From NCBI GenBank assembly GCA_016876015.1, contig VGOD01000025.1:1-39274 (forward strand): a DNA stretch of 39,274 nucleotides, written 5' to 3'. Positions within the stretch are counted from its first letter, which is position 1. Each line of letters begins with the position of its first letter. The position numbers and the translations under genes are program-made. Below the pieces are notes generated by a model. The model saw only the letters and a list, made by a program, of their open reading frames with translations, searched no databases and was not told where the DNA came from. Shown here in pieces: positions 23,429 to 31,326 of this stretch. Origin of the DNA: Chloroflexota bacterium. Lineage in GTDB: Bacteria; Chloroflexota; Anaerolineae; CG2-30-64-16.

Positions 23429-24568
23429 TCATTGACCGGCCAGCATGATCGCCTCTGCCAGGTCCTCGGCAGTGACGCCTGGCGACTGGATGGCTGACTC
23501 GCGGTAGATCTGGCTCAGGCCGGCGATCAACGTGGGCCGGGCATATTTCAGTCCGGCCGCTCCTGCCTCGAGCGCGGCGACCGCGCCGGCCGGGAACATG
23601 GTGAAGTCGCCGGTGATGGACACGTCATCCACTCGATCTTCACGGAGCCGAGCAGACACTCGAATCAGCCCGCCAGGCGCTTTGTAGGCCCCTTCCACTA
23701 CCCGCACTCCCGCATGGATCTTCACGCCCTGGCGGCCGCGGCCGATCTGGGCGACGTGACGAGTTCTCGCGAGGAGCCACTCCTCGGAGGCGAAGCGGGC
23801 ATCCAGCGTGGTCGCCGCCGCTTCTTCGGCGTCGGACCACGCGCCAGGGACGATGACGGCCCCCAGCGCGGCCGCGCAACGCTCCAGGTAGGCGGTCAGC
23901 ACGGCCTGGCGTCGCGTCTCGAAGCCCGACTCTTGGCAGAAGCCCGGTATCTGCTCCGCGATGGTGGTCATGTATTGCTCCAGGCCCTGGAACACCTTAT
24001 CGCGCATCTTCTCGGAAGACACCTTCAGCACACGCGCCATCGTCATCTTGTCGAAGGTGAACATCAGGCTGCCCACGAGCACCTCGGCCTCCCCGATCTG
24101 CGCCGCGCCCGTACCGCCAATCTTCCGGCCGTTCACGTGAATGTCGTTGACGGGCCGGAAGTAGGCGGGGATGCTCAGGCTCTGATAGGTCTCGACCAGC
24201 GGCCGTGCGAAGAGGGCAAACCGCTGCGTCAGGTCCGCGGGCAAAGCGACCCGCGTGGTCCCGGCATCACCGGCAGATCGGCCGCGGCCGAACACCCACT
24301 GCACGAACACCTGGCCGCCATCCAGGTAGACAGCGCCGCCGCCCACCTCCCGGCGGATGACGGATAGCCCGTGGGCGCGGCAATAGGCCAGATCCACCTC
24401 CTGTTCCGCATCCTGATGATACCCGATGCTGACATAGGGTGCATCCGGCCGCACCAGGATCACCGTATCGGTTGTGGTCTCTGTCATCGCATAGGCGACG
24501 GCGTGATAGACCGTCTGCGAGCGGATCGGCTTCACGACGCCGAGGTCGAGCAGGCGAATTCGCTTCAT
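23429..24568 (-). CDS. Lipoate-protein ligase A-like (BPL/LplA/LipB family)
   Basis: The enzyme attaches lipoate (or octanoate) to a Lys of dehydrogenase or glycine-cleavage H-protein subunits. Family hallmarks are VIRREVGGGAVYLDGG (70-85; lipoyl-AMP binding) and the catalytic-type Lys149 in HVNGRKIGGTGAAQIG, followed by VLVGSLMFTFD. The C-terminal part (about 265-379; GVKIHAGVRVVEGAYKAPGG, DVSITGDFTMFP) matches the LplA C-terminal accessory domain needed for the activation step. ATG 24568 has GGGAG eight bases upstream. 379 residues is normal for two-domain forms. The neighbour, rpe, has its own promoter. Confidence 0.88.
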   Translation of the reverse strand: MKRIRLLDLGVVKPIRSQTVYHAVAYAMTETTTDTVILVRPDAPYVSIGYHQDAEQEVDLAYCRAHGLSVIRREVGGGAVYLDGGQVFVQWVFGRGRSAGDAGTTRVALPADLTQRFALFARPLVETYQSLSIPAYFRPVNDIHVNGRKIGGTGAAQIGEAEVLVGSLMFTFDKMTMARVLKVSSEKMRDKVFQGLEQYMTTIAEQIPGFCQESGFETRRQAVLTAYLERCAAALGAVIVPGAWSDAEEAAATTLDARFASEEWLLARTRHVAQIGRGRQGVKIHAGVRVVEGAYKAPGGLIRVSARLREDRVDDVSITGDFTMFPAGAVAALEAGAAGLKYARPTLIAGLSQIYRESAIQSPGVTAEDLAEAIMLAGQ

Positions 24569-24621
24569 GTGCATGGCTCCCAAAGAGGCGCGATTCCCGC
24601 GACCGTGCTATACTCAGCGTC

Positions 24622-24735
24622 GCGTCTCACATAGTATCAGTAGATCATAGTATCAGTAGATCACAAATGCTCAGGCCGGATCCGTAATCCGGCGGGTCAT
24701 GGACCCGCTTGGAGCATGAGCGTCTCATGTAGTAT
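24622..24735. repeat. Structured intergenic region: tandem 16-bp repeat and predicted three-way hairpin
   Basis: ATAGTATCAGTAGATC occurs twice in tandem (24631-24646, 24647-24662). After it, ATGCTC (24667-24672) and GAGCAT (24712-24717) enclose two hairpins, CCGGAT/ATCCGG (24676-24692) and CGGGTC/GACCCG (24693-24707), forming a three-way junction. GCGTCTCA-nn-TAGTAT lies on both sides (24622-24637 and 24720-24735). It could be a small mobile remnant or a leader structure for the sulfotransferase gene. Confidence 0.6.
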
Positions 24736-24763
24736 ATCACAGTGTCCAGAGGAGTCTTGAACC

Positions 24764-25345
24764 GTGCGCCCAGAAGCGATCGTCGTGGTCTCCGGACTGC
24801 CGCGCTCTGGCACCTCGATGATGATGATGATGCTCGAGGCGGCCGGCGTGCCCATCTTGACCGACAGCGTGCGTTCAGCCGATGAGGACAACCCCAGAGG
24901 CTACTTCGAGTTCGAGCGGGTGAAGGCGATTGCTCAGGATCAGGGCTGGCTGGAGGAGGCCCAGGGCAAGGCGGTCAAGGTGATTTCCGAGCTGCTCATG
25001 CGTCTGCCGGCCGATTATCATTACATGGTGATCTTCATGCGCCGCGACATGCAGGAGATCCTGGCTTCGCAGCGGCAGATGCTGATGCGTCGCGGGCAGC
25101 CGGCCGACGCGCTGGATGATGCCAGACTGACGAGGATCTTTGGCCACCATCTGCGCCGGGTGGAGCAGTGGATCGCCGGCCAGCCGAATGTCGAGTGTCT
25201 CTACGTCAGCTACAATGCGATGCTGGCCCGGCCCCGCGACCAGGCCGGCCGGGTGAATACGTTCCTGGGCGGCGCGCTCGATGTGGAGGCGATGATCGCA
25301 GTGGTGGATCACACGCTGCACCGACAGCGGAACCCACGCGTGTGA
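24764..25345 (+). CDS. Sulfotransferase-like P-loop protein
   Basis: The 193 residues begin with a PAPS-binding 5'-loop SGLPRSGTSMMMMMLEAAGV (10-29), as in sulfotransferases, and have VIFMRRDMQEILASQRQML (the 3'-phosphate-binding Arg/Ser region) and a NTFLGGALDVEAM C-terminus. It is shorter than most sulfotransferases (250-300) but similar to a compact bacterial group. GTG 24764 is the start, preceded by GAGGAG. The substrate is unknown, and the five consecutive Met residues after the P-loop are unusual. Confidence 0.8.
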   Translation: MRPEAIVVVSGLPRSGTSMMMMMLEAAGVPILTDSVRSADEDNPRGYFEFERVKAIAQDQGWLEEAQGKAVKVISELLMRLPADYHYMVIFMRRDMQEILASQRQMLMRRGQPADALDDARLTRIFGHHLRRVEQWIAGQPNVECLYVSYNAMLARPRDQAGRVNTFLGGALDVEAMIAVVDHTLHRQRNPRV

Positions 25346-25432
25346 TGCCACCCTGGCGCCAAACCTGCCCGTATGCAAACACACAGGCTCCCGGGATTGG
25401 CGAAATCGCGGCGAGGGCCTGGTCGAAAGCGC

Positions 25433-25461
25433 TTGCCCGTGGTGCCTGTTCATGCTAGACT
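25433..25461 (+). promoter_or_regulatory. Predicted promoter of the small-protein/HNH pair
   Basis: TTGCCC (25433-25438), 17 bases, TAGACT (25456-25461), with TGC before the -10 as an extended element. The likely start near 25468 means the true start codon of the next gene must lie downstream of the longest open frame's beginning at 25373. Confidence 0.6.
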
Positions 25462-25504
25462 GTATCTCGAGCGGGATCGCTTGCCGCAGGTGTTGGAGTT
25501 GGCA

Positions 25505-25789
25505 TTGAAACGCCTGCCGCCTCGCCGTGCCACAGCCGCACCGGCGGCCGTGTCGTCTGTACTCGCCTTCACCGAGATGATCGAGTTTCTGTCCGGCCAT
25601 CCCACGGCCGAGCAGATCTTGGCGTTTCGGATCTCACCTCAAGCCCAAGTTCGGCTAAGCGATCTCCTGGAGAAAAGCCGCGAATCAGGTCTGAGTGAAA
25701 CCGAAAGCGCGGAGCTGGACTGGTACGAATACGTGCACGACATCATGACCCGCCTGAAGGTCCAAGTTCGTCCTGCCCCGCGCGGTTGA
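25505..25789 (+). CDS. Small hypothetical protein partnered with an HNH gene
   Basis: About 94 residues from TTG 25505, chosen because GGAG lies six bases upstream and the promoter is at 25433-25461; a longer frame to 25373 would start before the promoter. The C-terminal two-thirds (MIEFLSGHPTAEQILAFRIS, then RLSDLLEKSRESGLSETESA and ELDWYEYVHDIMTRL) is helical and acidic, a pattern often seen just upstream of small HNH-nuclease genes in Chloroflexota and cyanobacteria. I do not know a function; an antitoxin-like or regulatory role is only inferred from pairing. Confidence 0.65.
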   Translation: MKRLPPRRATAAPAAVSSVLAFTEMIEFLSGHPTAEQILAFRISPQAQVRLSDLLEKSRESGLSETESAELDWYEYVHDIMTRLKVQVRPAPRG

Positions 25790-25795
25790 TCTATC

Positions 25796-25951
25796 ATGGC
25801 CACCGTTCTTCCTGCTGCCCTGCGCCGATTGGTCGTCCAGCGCGCCGGAAAGCGCTGCGAGTTCTGTCTGATTCATCAAGACGATATTCCACAGCAGCAC
25901 GAGATAGACCATCTGGTTGCGCGCAAGCATCAAGGGCGCTACCCAGGTTAG
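25796..25951 (+). pseudogene. HNH endonuclease gene truncated by a MITE
   Basis: Fifty-one residues remain: LPAALRRLVVQRAGKRCEFC (zinc-binding CEFC), then HEIDHLVARKHQG (the first His-Asp-His half of the HNH motif), and then a TAG created at the junction with the element at 25951. Full-length relatives continue with a T/S-x-x-NL-x-x-AC-x-x-CN motif, which is missing, so the zinc and metal sites cannot form. It starts six bases after the small upstream gene. Confidence 0.85.
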
Positions 25952-26178
25952 GAATGAGGATTACATAACTGTCCCATCTGGCTTACCCGAAGCGGAGCAT
26001 CCTGAGCGGAGCAGCCGGTTTGTGGCTGCGTAGTCGAAGAGCCTGTCCTGAGCGAAGTCGAAGGAATGCGGAGCGTTTTGGGCACACAAGGCCGCATCCT
26101 TCGACTACGTCCGGCACACGACGCCGGACTCCGCTCAGGATGCTTGCGTGGCGCGGACAGTTATTTAATTCCCGTTCC
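25951..26178. mobile_element. Palindromic MITE with 24-bp terminal inverted repeats and 3-bp target duplication
   Basis: Ends 25951-25974 and 26155-26178 are inverted copies matching at 20 of 24 bases; both share ATAACTGTCC inward. TTA flanks both sides (25948-25950, 26179-26181). Inside are further matching inverted pairs: AGCATCCTGAGCGGA (25996-26010) with its perfect complement at 26130-26144, and CGTAGTCGAAG (26029-26039) with its complement at 26099-26109. The whole 228-bp element could fold as one long interrupted hairpin. No ORF is present, so it must have been moved by a transposase elsewhere. Confidence 0.82.
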
Positions 26179-26193
26179 TTAGTGAAGTGAGTG

Positions 26194-29100
26194 TTACCTG
26201 GGCAGTGGGATCTGCGACCAGGTCCGGCCGCGGTCGGTCGTGCGCAGCAAGGCGCCGGTCGCAGGCGGCGGGTCGTAGCAGTGAAGCGTCACGTAGAGGC
26301 TGGGGCCGCTGCCCCAGGCCAGCGGCTGGACGAAATGGCCGGGGCCGAAAGAGGCGACTTGCTCCCAGCGAACGTTGCTGCCCACCATCTCCTTCGGGTT
26401 CGGGCTATAGAGCAGAGCTCCGCCGGACCCCGCGGCCCACAGCGTGCTCTCGTCAGCGCGCCAGGCCAGGCCCAGTGACATCGGCGCCGGAAACGGGTAG
26501 CCTTGGATAGGGGCAGTGATGGGGCTCCAGAGTCCGGGCGGTTGACCGCGTGCCAGGTGGGGTACGCCCCGGCTGTTCCACGCATAGGCGAACAGCACGT
26601 TGCGGTCGTTCGGGTCAATCAAGACGTTGGCGGCCATTGTCCGAAAGTCGCCCAACCCCACGCCCGCGGCCCCCCACGTCCGACCGTGATCGGTGCTGCG
26701 GATGACGCCCCAGTGGTTTTGCAGATAGCCGCCGCTCCACAACACGTTCGGATCGTCGAACTCCACCGCGATGCCAACCGCAGGCACATAGCTCCCGGCC
26801 ACCGACCAGGAATCGCCCGCATCGTCGCTGTAGATCAGCTCGTTGCCGATGCCCAGCCAGAGGGTGAAGGGCGGCGTGTAGTCGCCGCCGAGGGTTCGGC
26901 CAGGCTTGCCGAACCGACGAGCCAGCTCCAGATCGCGCCAGGACGCGCCGCCATCGGTCGAGGCGACCAGCCGGCCGGTGTTGTCCAGCACGTAGAGCGA
27001 CTCCGGCTCAGTCGGCTGGGCCAGCATGTAGACGGGAAAGAGATCGCTGAAGCTGAAGACAACCTCTGTGGCGGTAGGAGAGGCCGTGGAGGTCACGGTC
27101 GGCCGCGGCGTCGGCGTCGGCGAAGGTGTGGCGGTTGGCGTCGCCGTCCCCGTCTCCGTCCCCGTCGGGGAGGCTGTCGCACTCGGGGAGGCTGTCGCAC
27201 TGGGCGTCGGCGGCTGGCAGCGAAAGCCCACGAGCGGCAGCCACCCGACCGGCGCCAGCACGGGAGTAGCGGTCGGCGTGTGCGTGGCGCCGGGCGTGAC
27301 TGTGGGTGTCGGCGTCCCCGTCCCCGTCGGGGAGGCTGTCGCACTCGGGGAGGCTGTCGCACTCGCACTGGCACTCGGCGTGGCGGTCGGCGTCACGGCC
27401 GGCGTTGCGTGGCAGACCCGAACGCTGAGGTAGTCGAGGTACTGGGCGGCGATCGGCCCAGCGCCGTCGTTCAGGGTTCCGAATTGCAGGCGGACGAGCT
27501 GCCCCCGATGGGCGTTCAGATCGAACTGTTCGTTGATCCATGCGCGGTTGTCGTCGAGCCGCGCATAGAGGAAACGGATCGCGCCCCCTGGCGGCGCGAT
27601 GACCATGCCGTATTGCAGGTCGCCGGCCAGGGTCCCCGCAACGCGGTAGAACTCATCCAGCGTGGTCGCGGCCAGAAGCGCGGCCAGGCCTGCCGGCGGC
27701 GACGTTTCAGCGGTTTCTGCGCCCTCGCCGTCCGTTCCCTGGACTTGCGGCCAGCGCCAGAGGCTCAGCGTGACGTTTCCTGTCGCAGGCAGCGCGACAT
27801 CCTGGCTGAAGTCGCTGAAGCTGTAGCGGTTGTCGGCCGGCTCCACGATGCCGGTGCGCATCGAGAAGTAGCCGTGGTAGCGCCTGTCGCTGGTGCGCGC
27901 CGCGGGATAGGCAGTCTGCGGAATCCGCCAGCCGTAGTCGTGTTCGAAGCTGCGATTGACCAGGAGCTCGTGGCAAGGTGGAGGCGTGGCGGTGGGCGCT
28001 ACGCTGGCCGCGAGTCGCCAGGCTCCCTCTCCACCGACCAGTAGCATGTCGGTCGTTCCGACGGGCGCGGCCAGGCTGCGCGGGGGCGAGCCGTTGGGCA
28101 AAGCGCCCAGATTGCGCCAGGTCAGCCCATCATCGGCGCTGCTGAAGATGTCTGGCCCGAAGACCCGATCGTCCAACGGGTTATCGTCATAGGTGGCCAG
28201 GAAGATCTCAGGCCGGGCAGGATAGCCCTGGCCCAATGCCAGTGCGCTAACTGGCGCATCGGGTGAGGGGGCAACGGCCGCCCAGTTTAGCCCGCCGTCC
28301 GTGCTGCGCCAGAGCTGGTCGTGGCGGCTGTAGGGCGGGTCGGAGTCGTACCGATAAATGGCCAGGAAGAGGGTGTCGCCGCCCGTTCCGGCTGGCCCAA
28401 CCGCCAGACGCAGGGGCATCCAGCGCGGGCTGCTGGCTTCGGTGATCGGCGGCGGGGCCAGCGCTGGGCTCCAGTTAGCACCGCCGTCGGTCGAGCGGTA
28501 GAAGTCGCTGCCCGCCACGTAAAGCGTGCGGTTGGCCGCGAAGCCCGGCGCAAGGGCCATCAAGCGCGCCGTGCGCGTGTAATCCCAGAACGCTTGCGGC
28601 GCCCACGTGTCTCCACCGTCGCTGGACTGGAGCACGCGCTGGTCGGCCAGCATGTAGGCGGTTCGGTCGGCGCCAAAGGCCGGCGACAGGGCGATCTGGC
28701 TGATGAACGCTGCGCCGGTGATCCGCTCCCACGTTCCCCCGCGGTCGCGCGACCGATAGAGGTTGGCGCCGATGCTGATGCCACTCACCTGGCTGGCGAA
28801 GAGTGTGCCGTCCGCCGCGTAGTTCGGACTGATGGCCACATCGGTGATACCGGAGGCCAGCACGCCGGTGATGCCGGCGTTGGCTGGCTGCCACACGCCG
28901 CCGGACCGCCGCCACACGCCCAATTCGGTCGCGACGAAGAGTTCTTCGCTACTGCCATAGGCCGGCGCCGGTTCCAGGTCGTAGATGGTGAGGGGAGCAA
29001 AGCCCTGGCTGCGGGCGAAGCTGTCGCCGCCATCAGTGCTGCGCCAGACGCCGTCAATCGTCCCTGCCAGCAGCGTGTGGTCAGCGCCGAAGTTCGGCGA

Positions 29101-30081
29101 GATCGCCAGCCGCGAGATGTGTTTGCCGGCCAGGCTGACCGGGAGCGCAACGAAGGCGGCCGCGTCGAAGTCGTAGCGATATAGCGTGGGGCCGGCGCTC
29201 ACGAAGAGGCCTGCGCCGTCACTGCTGACCGCGATCTGGTCCAGGTATGACGCTGTCAGATCGCTGAACGCTGTCCAGGTCGCGCCGGCGTCGGCGCTGC
29301 GCCAGATGCGGTCGGCAAAGGTCGCATAGGCCGTGTCATGCCCCGGGCGGAAAGCGATGTCGAAGATCTGCGTCTCGTCGCCCATACGATTCCAGGTCGC
29401 GCCGCGGTCGGTCGTTCGCCACAGCCCGTTGGCCGATGCGGCCAGGGCGACAGCGCCCGCGCCAGGGGCGAATACGACGCGGCGCACAGAGCTGGGCCCG
29501 CCGATCGTGGCCCACGTCGCGCCCGCGTCCGTTGTGCGGAAGATGATTCCATACGAGCCGCCGGCCAGCAACGTCCGATCGGTCGCGAACTGGGGGCTGA
29601 TAGCCACCGAGCTGACGGTCCAGGGACCTCCCGTCTCCAGGCTGCTCATCTGATGCCACGATGCTCCGGCATCGGTCGTGGCCCACAGGCCTTGCCACAG
29701 CCCGGCCAGAGCAAAGCCATCGCTGGCCCAGTTCGCAGAGAAGGCCACGTCGAACACCGCGCCGCTCGACGGGCCGCTGCGGCTGCTCCAGGTCAGGCCG
29801 CGGTCGTCCGACCGGAAGATGCCTTTGCCGGCCCATGAGCCGCGGCCATAGTCGCGGCCGCCGCCCGCGAAGACCAGGCCGCCGTGGGCAAAGGCTGGGC
29901 TGATGGCGATGGCTTGGGCTGGCCCGCCAGATGGGCCATCCAGGCTCGTCCAGCTCAACGCGCCGGCCCAGGCGTCACGCGCCAGGCGACCAGGGGGCAG
30001 AGCAGGCAGTGAGAGGACTAGGGGCAGAATCAGCAGCAACCCGAGCAGCAGATATCGTGTGCGTGAGGTCAGATGACACAT
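26194..30081 (-). CDS. Large secreted Asp-box / YCF48-like propeller protein with Thr-Pro-Ser-Ala linkers
   Basis: This 1295-residue exported protein starts at ATG 30081 (MCHLTSRTRYLLLGLLLILP signal peptide; GGGAGG upstream). Residues about 35-690 hold many Asp-box-like repeats (S-x-D-x-G-x-T-W), as in sialidase/BNR, Vps10 and YCF48-like beta-propellers. Residues about 700-890 form a carbohydrate-binding-like beta-sandwich (CHELLVNRSFEHDYGW). A Thr/Pro/Ser/Ala-rich linker (about 890-1005), in two nearly repeated blocks around WLPLVGF, leads to a second propeller (about 1010-1295). No catalytic Arg triad or Tyr/Glu pair of true sialidases is evident, so a surface binding or scaffold role is more likely. 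The frame upstream of 30081 lacks a ribosome-binding site. Confidence 0.85.
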   Translation of the reverse strand: MCHLTSRTRYLLLGLLLILPLVLSLPALPPGRLARDAWAGALSWTSLDGPSGGPAQAIAISPAFAHGGLVFAGGGRDYGRGSWAGKGIFRSDDRGLTWSSRSGPSSGAVFDVAFSANWASDGFALAGLWQGLWATTDAGASWHQMSSLETGGPWTVSSVAISPQFATDRTLLAGGSYGIIFRTTDAGATWATIGGPSSVRRVVFAPGAGAVALAASANGLWRTTDRGATWNRMGDETQIFDIAFRPGHDTAYATFADRIWRSADAGATWTAFSDLTASYLDQIAVSSDGAGLFVSAGPTLYRYDFDAAAFVALPVSLAGKHISRLAISPNFGADHTLLAGTIDGVWRSTDGGDSFARSQGFAPLTIYDLEPAPAYGSSEELFVATELGVWRRSGGVWQPANAGITGVLASGITDVAISPNYAADGTLFASQVSGISIGANLYRSRDRGGTWERITGAAFISQIALSPAFGADRTAYMLADQRVLQSSDGGDTWAPQAFWDYTRTARLMALAPGFAANRTLYVAGSDFYRSTDGGANWSPALAPPPITEASSPRWMPLRLAVGPAGTGGDTLFLAIYRYDSDPPYSRHDQLWRSTDGGLNWAAVAPSPDAPVSALALGQGYPARPEIFLATYDDNPLDDRVFGPDIFSSADDGLTWRNLGALPNGSPPRSLAAPVGTTDMLLVGGEGAWRLAASVAPTATPPPCHELLVNRSFEHDYGWRIPQTAYPAARTSDRRYHGYFSMRTGIVEPADNRYSFSDFSQDVALPATGNVTLSLWRWPQVQGTDGEGAETAETSPPAGLAALLAATTLDEFYRVAGTLAGDLQYGMVIAPPGGAIRFLYARLDDNRAWINEQFDLNAHRGQLVRLQFGTLNDGAGPIAAQYLDYLSVRVCHATPAVTPTATPSASASATASPSATASPTGTGTPTPTVTPGATHTPTATPVLAPVGWLPLVGFRCQPPTPSATASPSATASPTGTETGTATPTATPSPTPTPRPTVTSTASPTATEVVFSFSDLFPVYMLAQPTEPESLYVLDNTGRLVASTDGGASWRDLELARRFGKPGRTLGGDYTPPFTLWLGIGNELIYSDDAGDSWSVAGSYVPAVGIAVEFDDPNVLWSGGYLQNHWGVIRSTDHGRTWGAAGVGLGDFRTMAANVLIDPNDRNVLFAYAWNSRGVPHLARGQPPGLWSPITAPIQGYPFPAPMSLGLAWRADESTLWAAGSGGALLYSPNPKEMVGSNVRWEQVASFGPGHFVQPLAWGSGPSLYVTLHCYDPPPATGALLRTTDRGRTWSQIPLPR
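27158..27363. repeat. Perfect 44-bp direct repeats in the linker region of the propeller gene
   Basis: 27158-27201 and 27320-27363 are identical (both begin GTCCCCGTCGGGGAGGCTG) and encode the SATASPSATASPTGT-type linker. Inside each, GGGGAGGCTGTCGCACT occurs twice. They can mediate expansion or deletion of the linker. Confidence 0.9.
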
Positions 30082-30215
30082 GGTAAGCCTCCCGGACCGG
30101 CCGGCGGGGCAGGTACGCCATCGCTTGGGGAGTAAGAATCGTCTCTCGACCGGTCTCTGAAGAGGATGACGCCCGCGCTGGGGGAATGATACGGTCTCCG
30201 GTGTCAGATGGCGTC

Positions 30216-30257
30216 TTGCTATAGGCTGCCGGGCGATGTACAATACTGTCAGACAGT
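30216..30257 (+). promoter_or_regulatory. Promoter with palindromic operator for the epimerase/DapA-like pair
   Basis: TTGCTA (30216-30221), 17 bases, TACAAT (30239-30244). The perfect palindrome ACTGTC-A-GACAGT (30245-30257) follows the -10 and covers the expected transcription start, an ideal repressor-operator position. The gene begins at 30277. Confidence 0.65.
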
Positions 30258-30276
30258 TCATTCGAGTGGATTGTAG

Positions 30277-31323
30277 ATGAGCGCCACTACGCGATTGCCT
30301 GAAGTGATAGAGTCTGAGGCAGCCCTGGACGAAGTACTGACGCGGCCGTCAGCGCGGCTGGTGGAGTTCATGCGGACCTTGCCGAGCCCGGTGGTCATCC
30401 TTGGCGCTGCGGGCAAGATGGGGCCGACGCTGGCATTACTGGCGCGCCGGGCCGCGGAAGCGGCCGGACATCGGCTGACGGTCATCGCGGTCAGCCGGTT
30501 CTCAGATGATCGCGTCCGCTCGTGGCTGACAGAGCGGGGCGTGCAGATCATCGCGTGCGACCTGCTGGACCGCCGGGCCGTGGCCGGCTTGCCCGATGCC
30601 GCCAACGTGATCTATCTGGTGGGTCTGAAGTTCGGCACCACTACCCAACCGGCCCGCACCTGGGCGACGAACATACTCACGCCGGCTCTGGTCAGCGAAC
30701 ACTACGCACGCGGCCGCATTGTGGCGCTGTCAACCGGCAACGTCTACCCATTGGCGCCCTTTGCAGGGGCCGGATCGGCCGAAGGCGATCCCCTGACGCC
30801 GCTGGGCGAGTACAGCAACAGTTGCGTTGGTCGCGAGCGCATCTTCGAGTACTACTCTGCGCGGAATGCCACGCCGATGGCGCTCATCCGGCTGAGCTAT
30901 GCCGTGGAACTGCGTTATGGGGTGCTCGCTGACATCGCGCGTCGCGTGTACGCCGGAGAGGCGATAGATGTCACCAATAGCCGGTTCCAGTGCATCTGGC
31001 AGGGCGACGCCAACGAGATGATCATCCGAGCGCTCGGTCTGACCGGCGTCCCACCTTTTTCGCTGAACCTCACCAGCACTGCGCTGTACTCTATTCGCGC
31101 CACGGCGTTGCGTTTCGGCGAGCTGCTGGGGCGACCGGTGAAGTTCTCCGGCGTGGAAATGACGACCGGGCTCTACAGCAACACCGATCGTCTGATGGCC
31201 AGGCTGGGTGGGCCGGCGACTCCGGTCGAGGCCATCATCCGCTGGACCGCGCATTGGATCGCGCAGGGCGGTCGTTCGTTGAACAAACCCACGCACTTCG
31301 AAGTGCGGGATGGAGAATACTGA
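30277..31323 (+). CDS. NAD-dependent epimerase/dehydratase family protein with altered catalytic Lys
   Basis: The 348 residues form an extended SDR: cofactor motif GAAGKMG (43-49), IACDLLDRRAV, a LSTGNVYPLAPF strand (Ser/Thr catalytic), and Tyr179 in the GEYSNSCVGRE segment. The usual Tyr-x-x-x-Lys here reads Tyr-Ser-Asn-Ser-Cys183, so the catalytic Lys seems replaced by Cys, unless Arg186 or another residue substitutes. Substrate-binding sequence after that (RLSYAVELRYGVL) is normal. It is followed three bases later by a DapA-like gene, a pairing suggesting use of one sugar acid or keto-acid pathway. Not a UDP-sugar enzyme with certainty. Confidence 0.8.
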   Translation: MSATTRLPEVIESEAALDEVLTRPSARLVEFMRTLPSPVVILGAAGKMGPTLALLARRAAEAAGHRLTVIAVSRFSDDRVRSWLTERGVQIIACDLLDRRAVAGLPDAANVIYLVGLKFGTTTQPARTWATNILTPALVSEHYARGRIVALSTGNVYPLAPFAGAGSAEGDPLTPLGEYSNSCVGRERIFEYYSARNATPMALIRLSYAVELRYGVLADIARRVYAGEAIDVTNSRFQCIWQGDANEMIIRALGLTGVPPFSLNLTSTALYSIRATALRFGELLGRPVKFSGVEMTTGLYSNTDRLMARLGGPATPVEAIIRWTAHWIAQGGRSLNKPTHFEVRDGEY

Positions 31324-31326
31324 GGG

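Noticed and set aside
25373-25504. N-terminal part of the small protein upstream of the HNH gene
   Set aside because: It begins before the predicted promoter and has no ribosome-binding site; the family-like part starts later.
26503-28044. 513-residue plus-strand ORF
   Set aside because: Antisense of the propeller gene; Arg-rich composition typical of shadow frames in high-GC DNA.
30082-30261. N-terminal extension of the propeller protein (60 residues)
   Set aside because: It precedes the signal peptide, is Arg-rich, overlaps the divergent gene's promoter, and lacks a ribosome-binding site.
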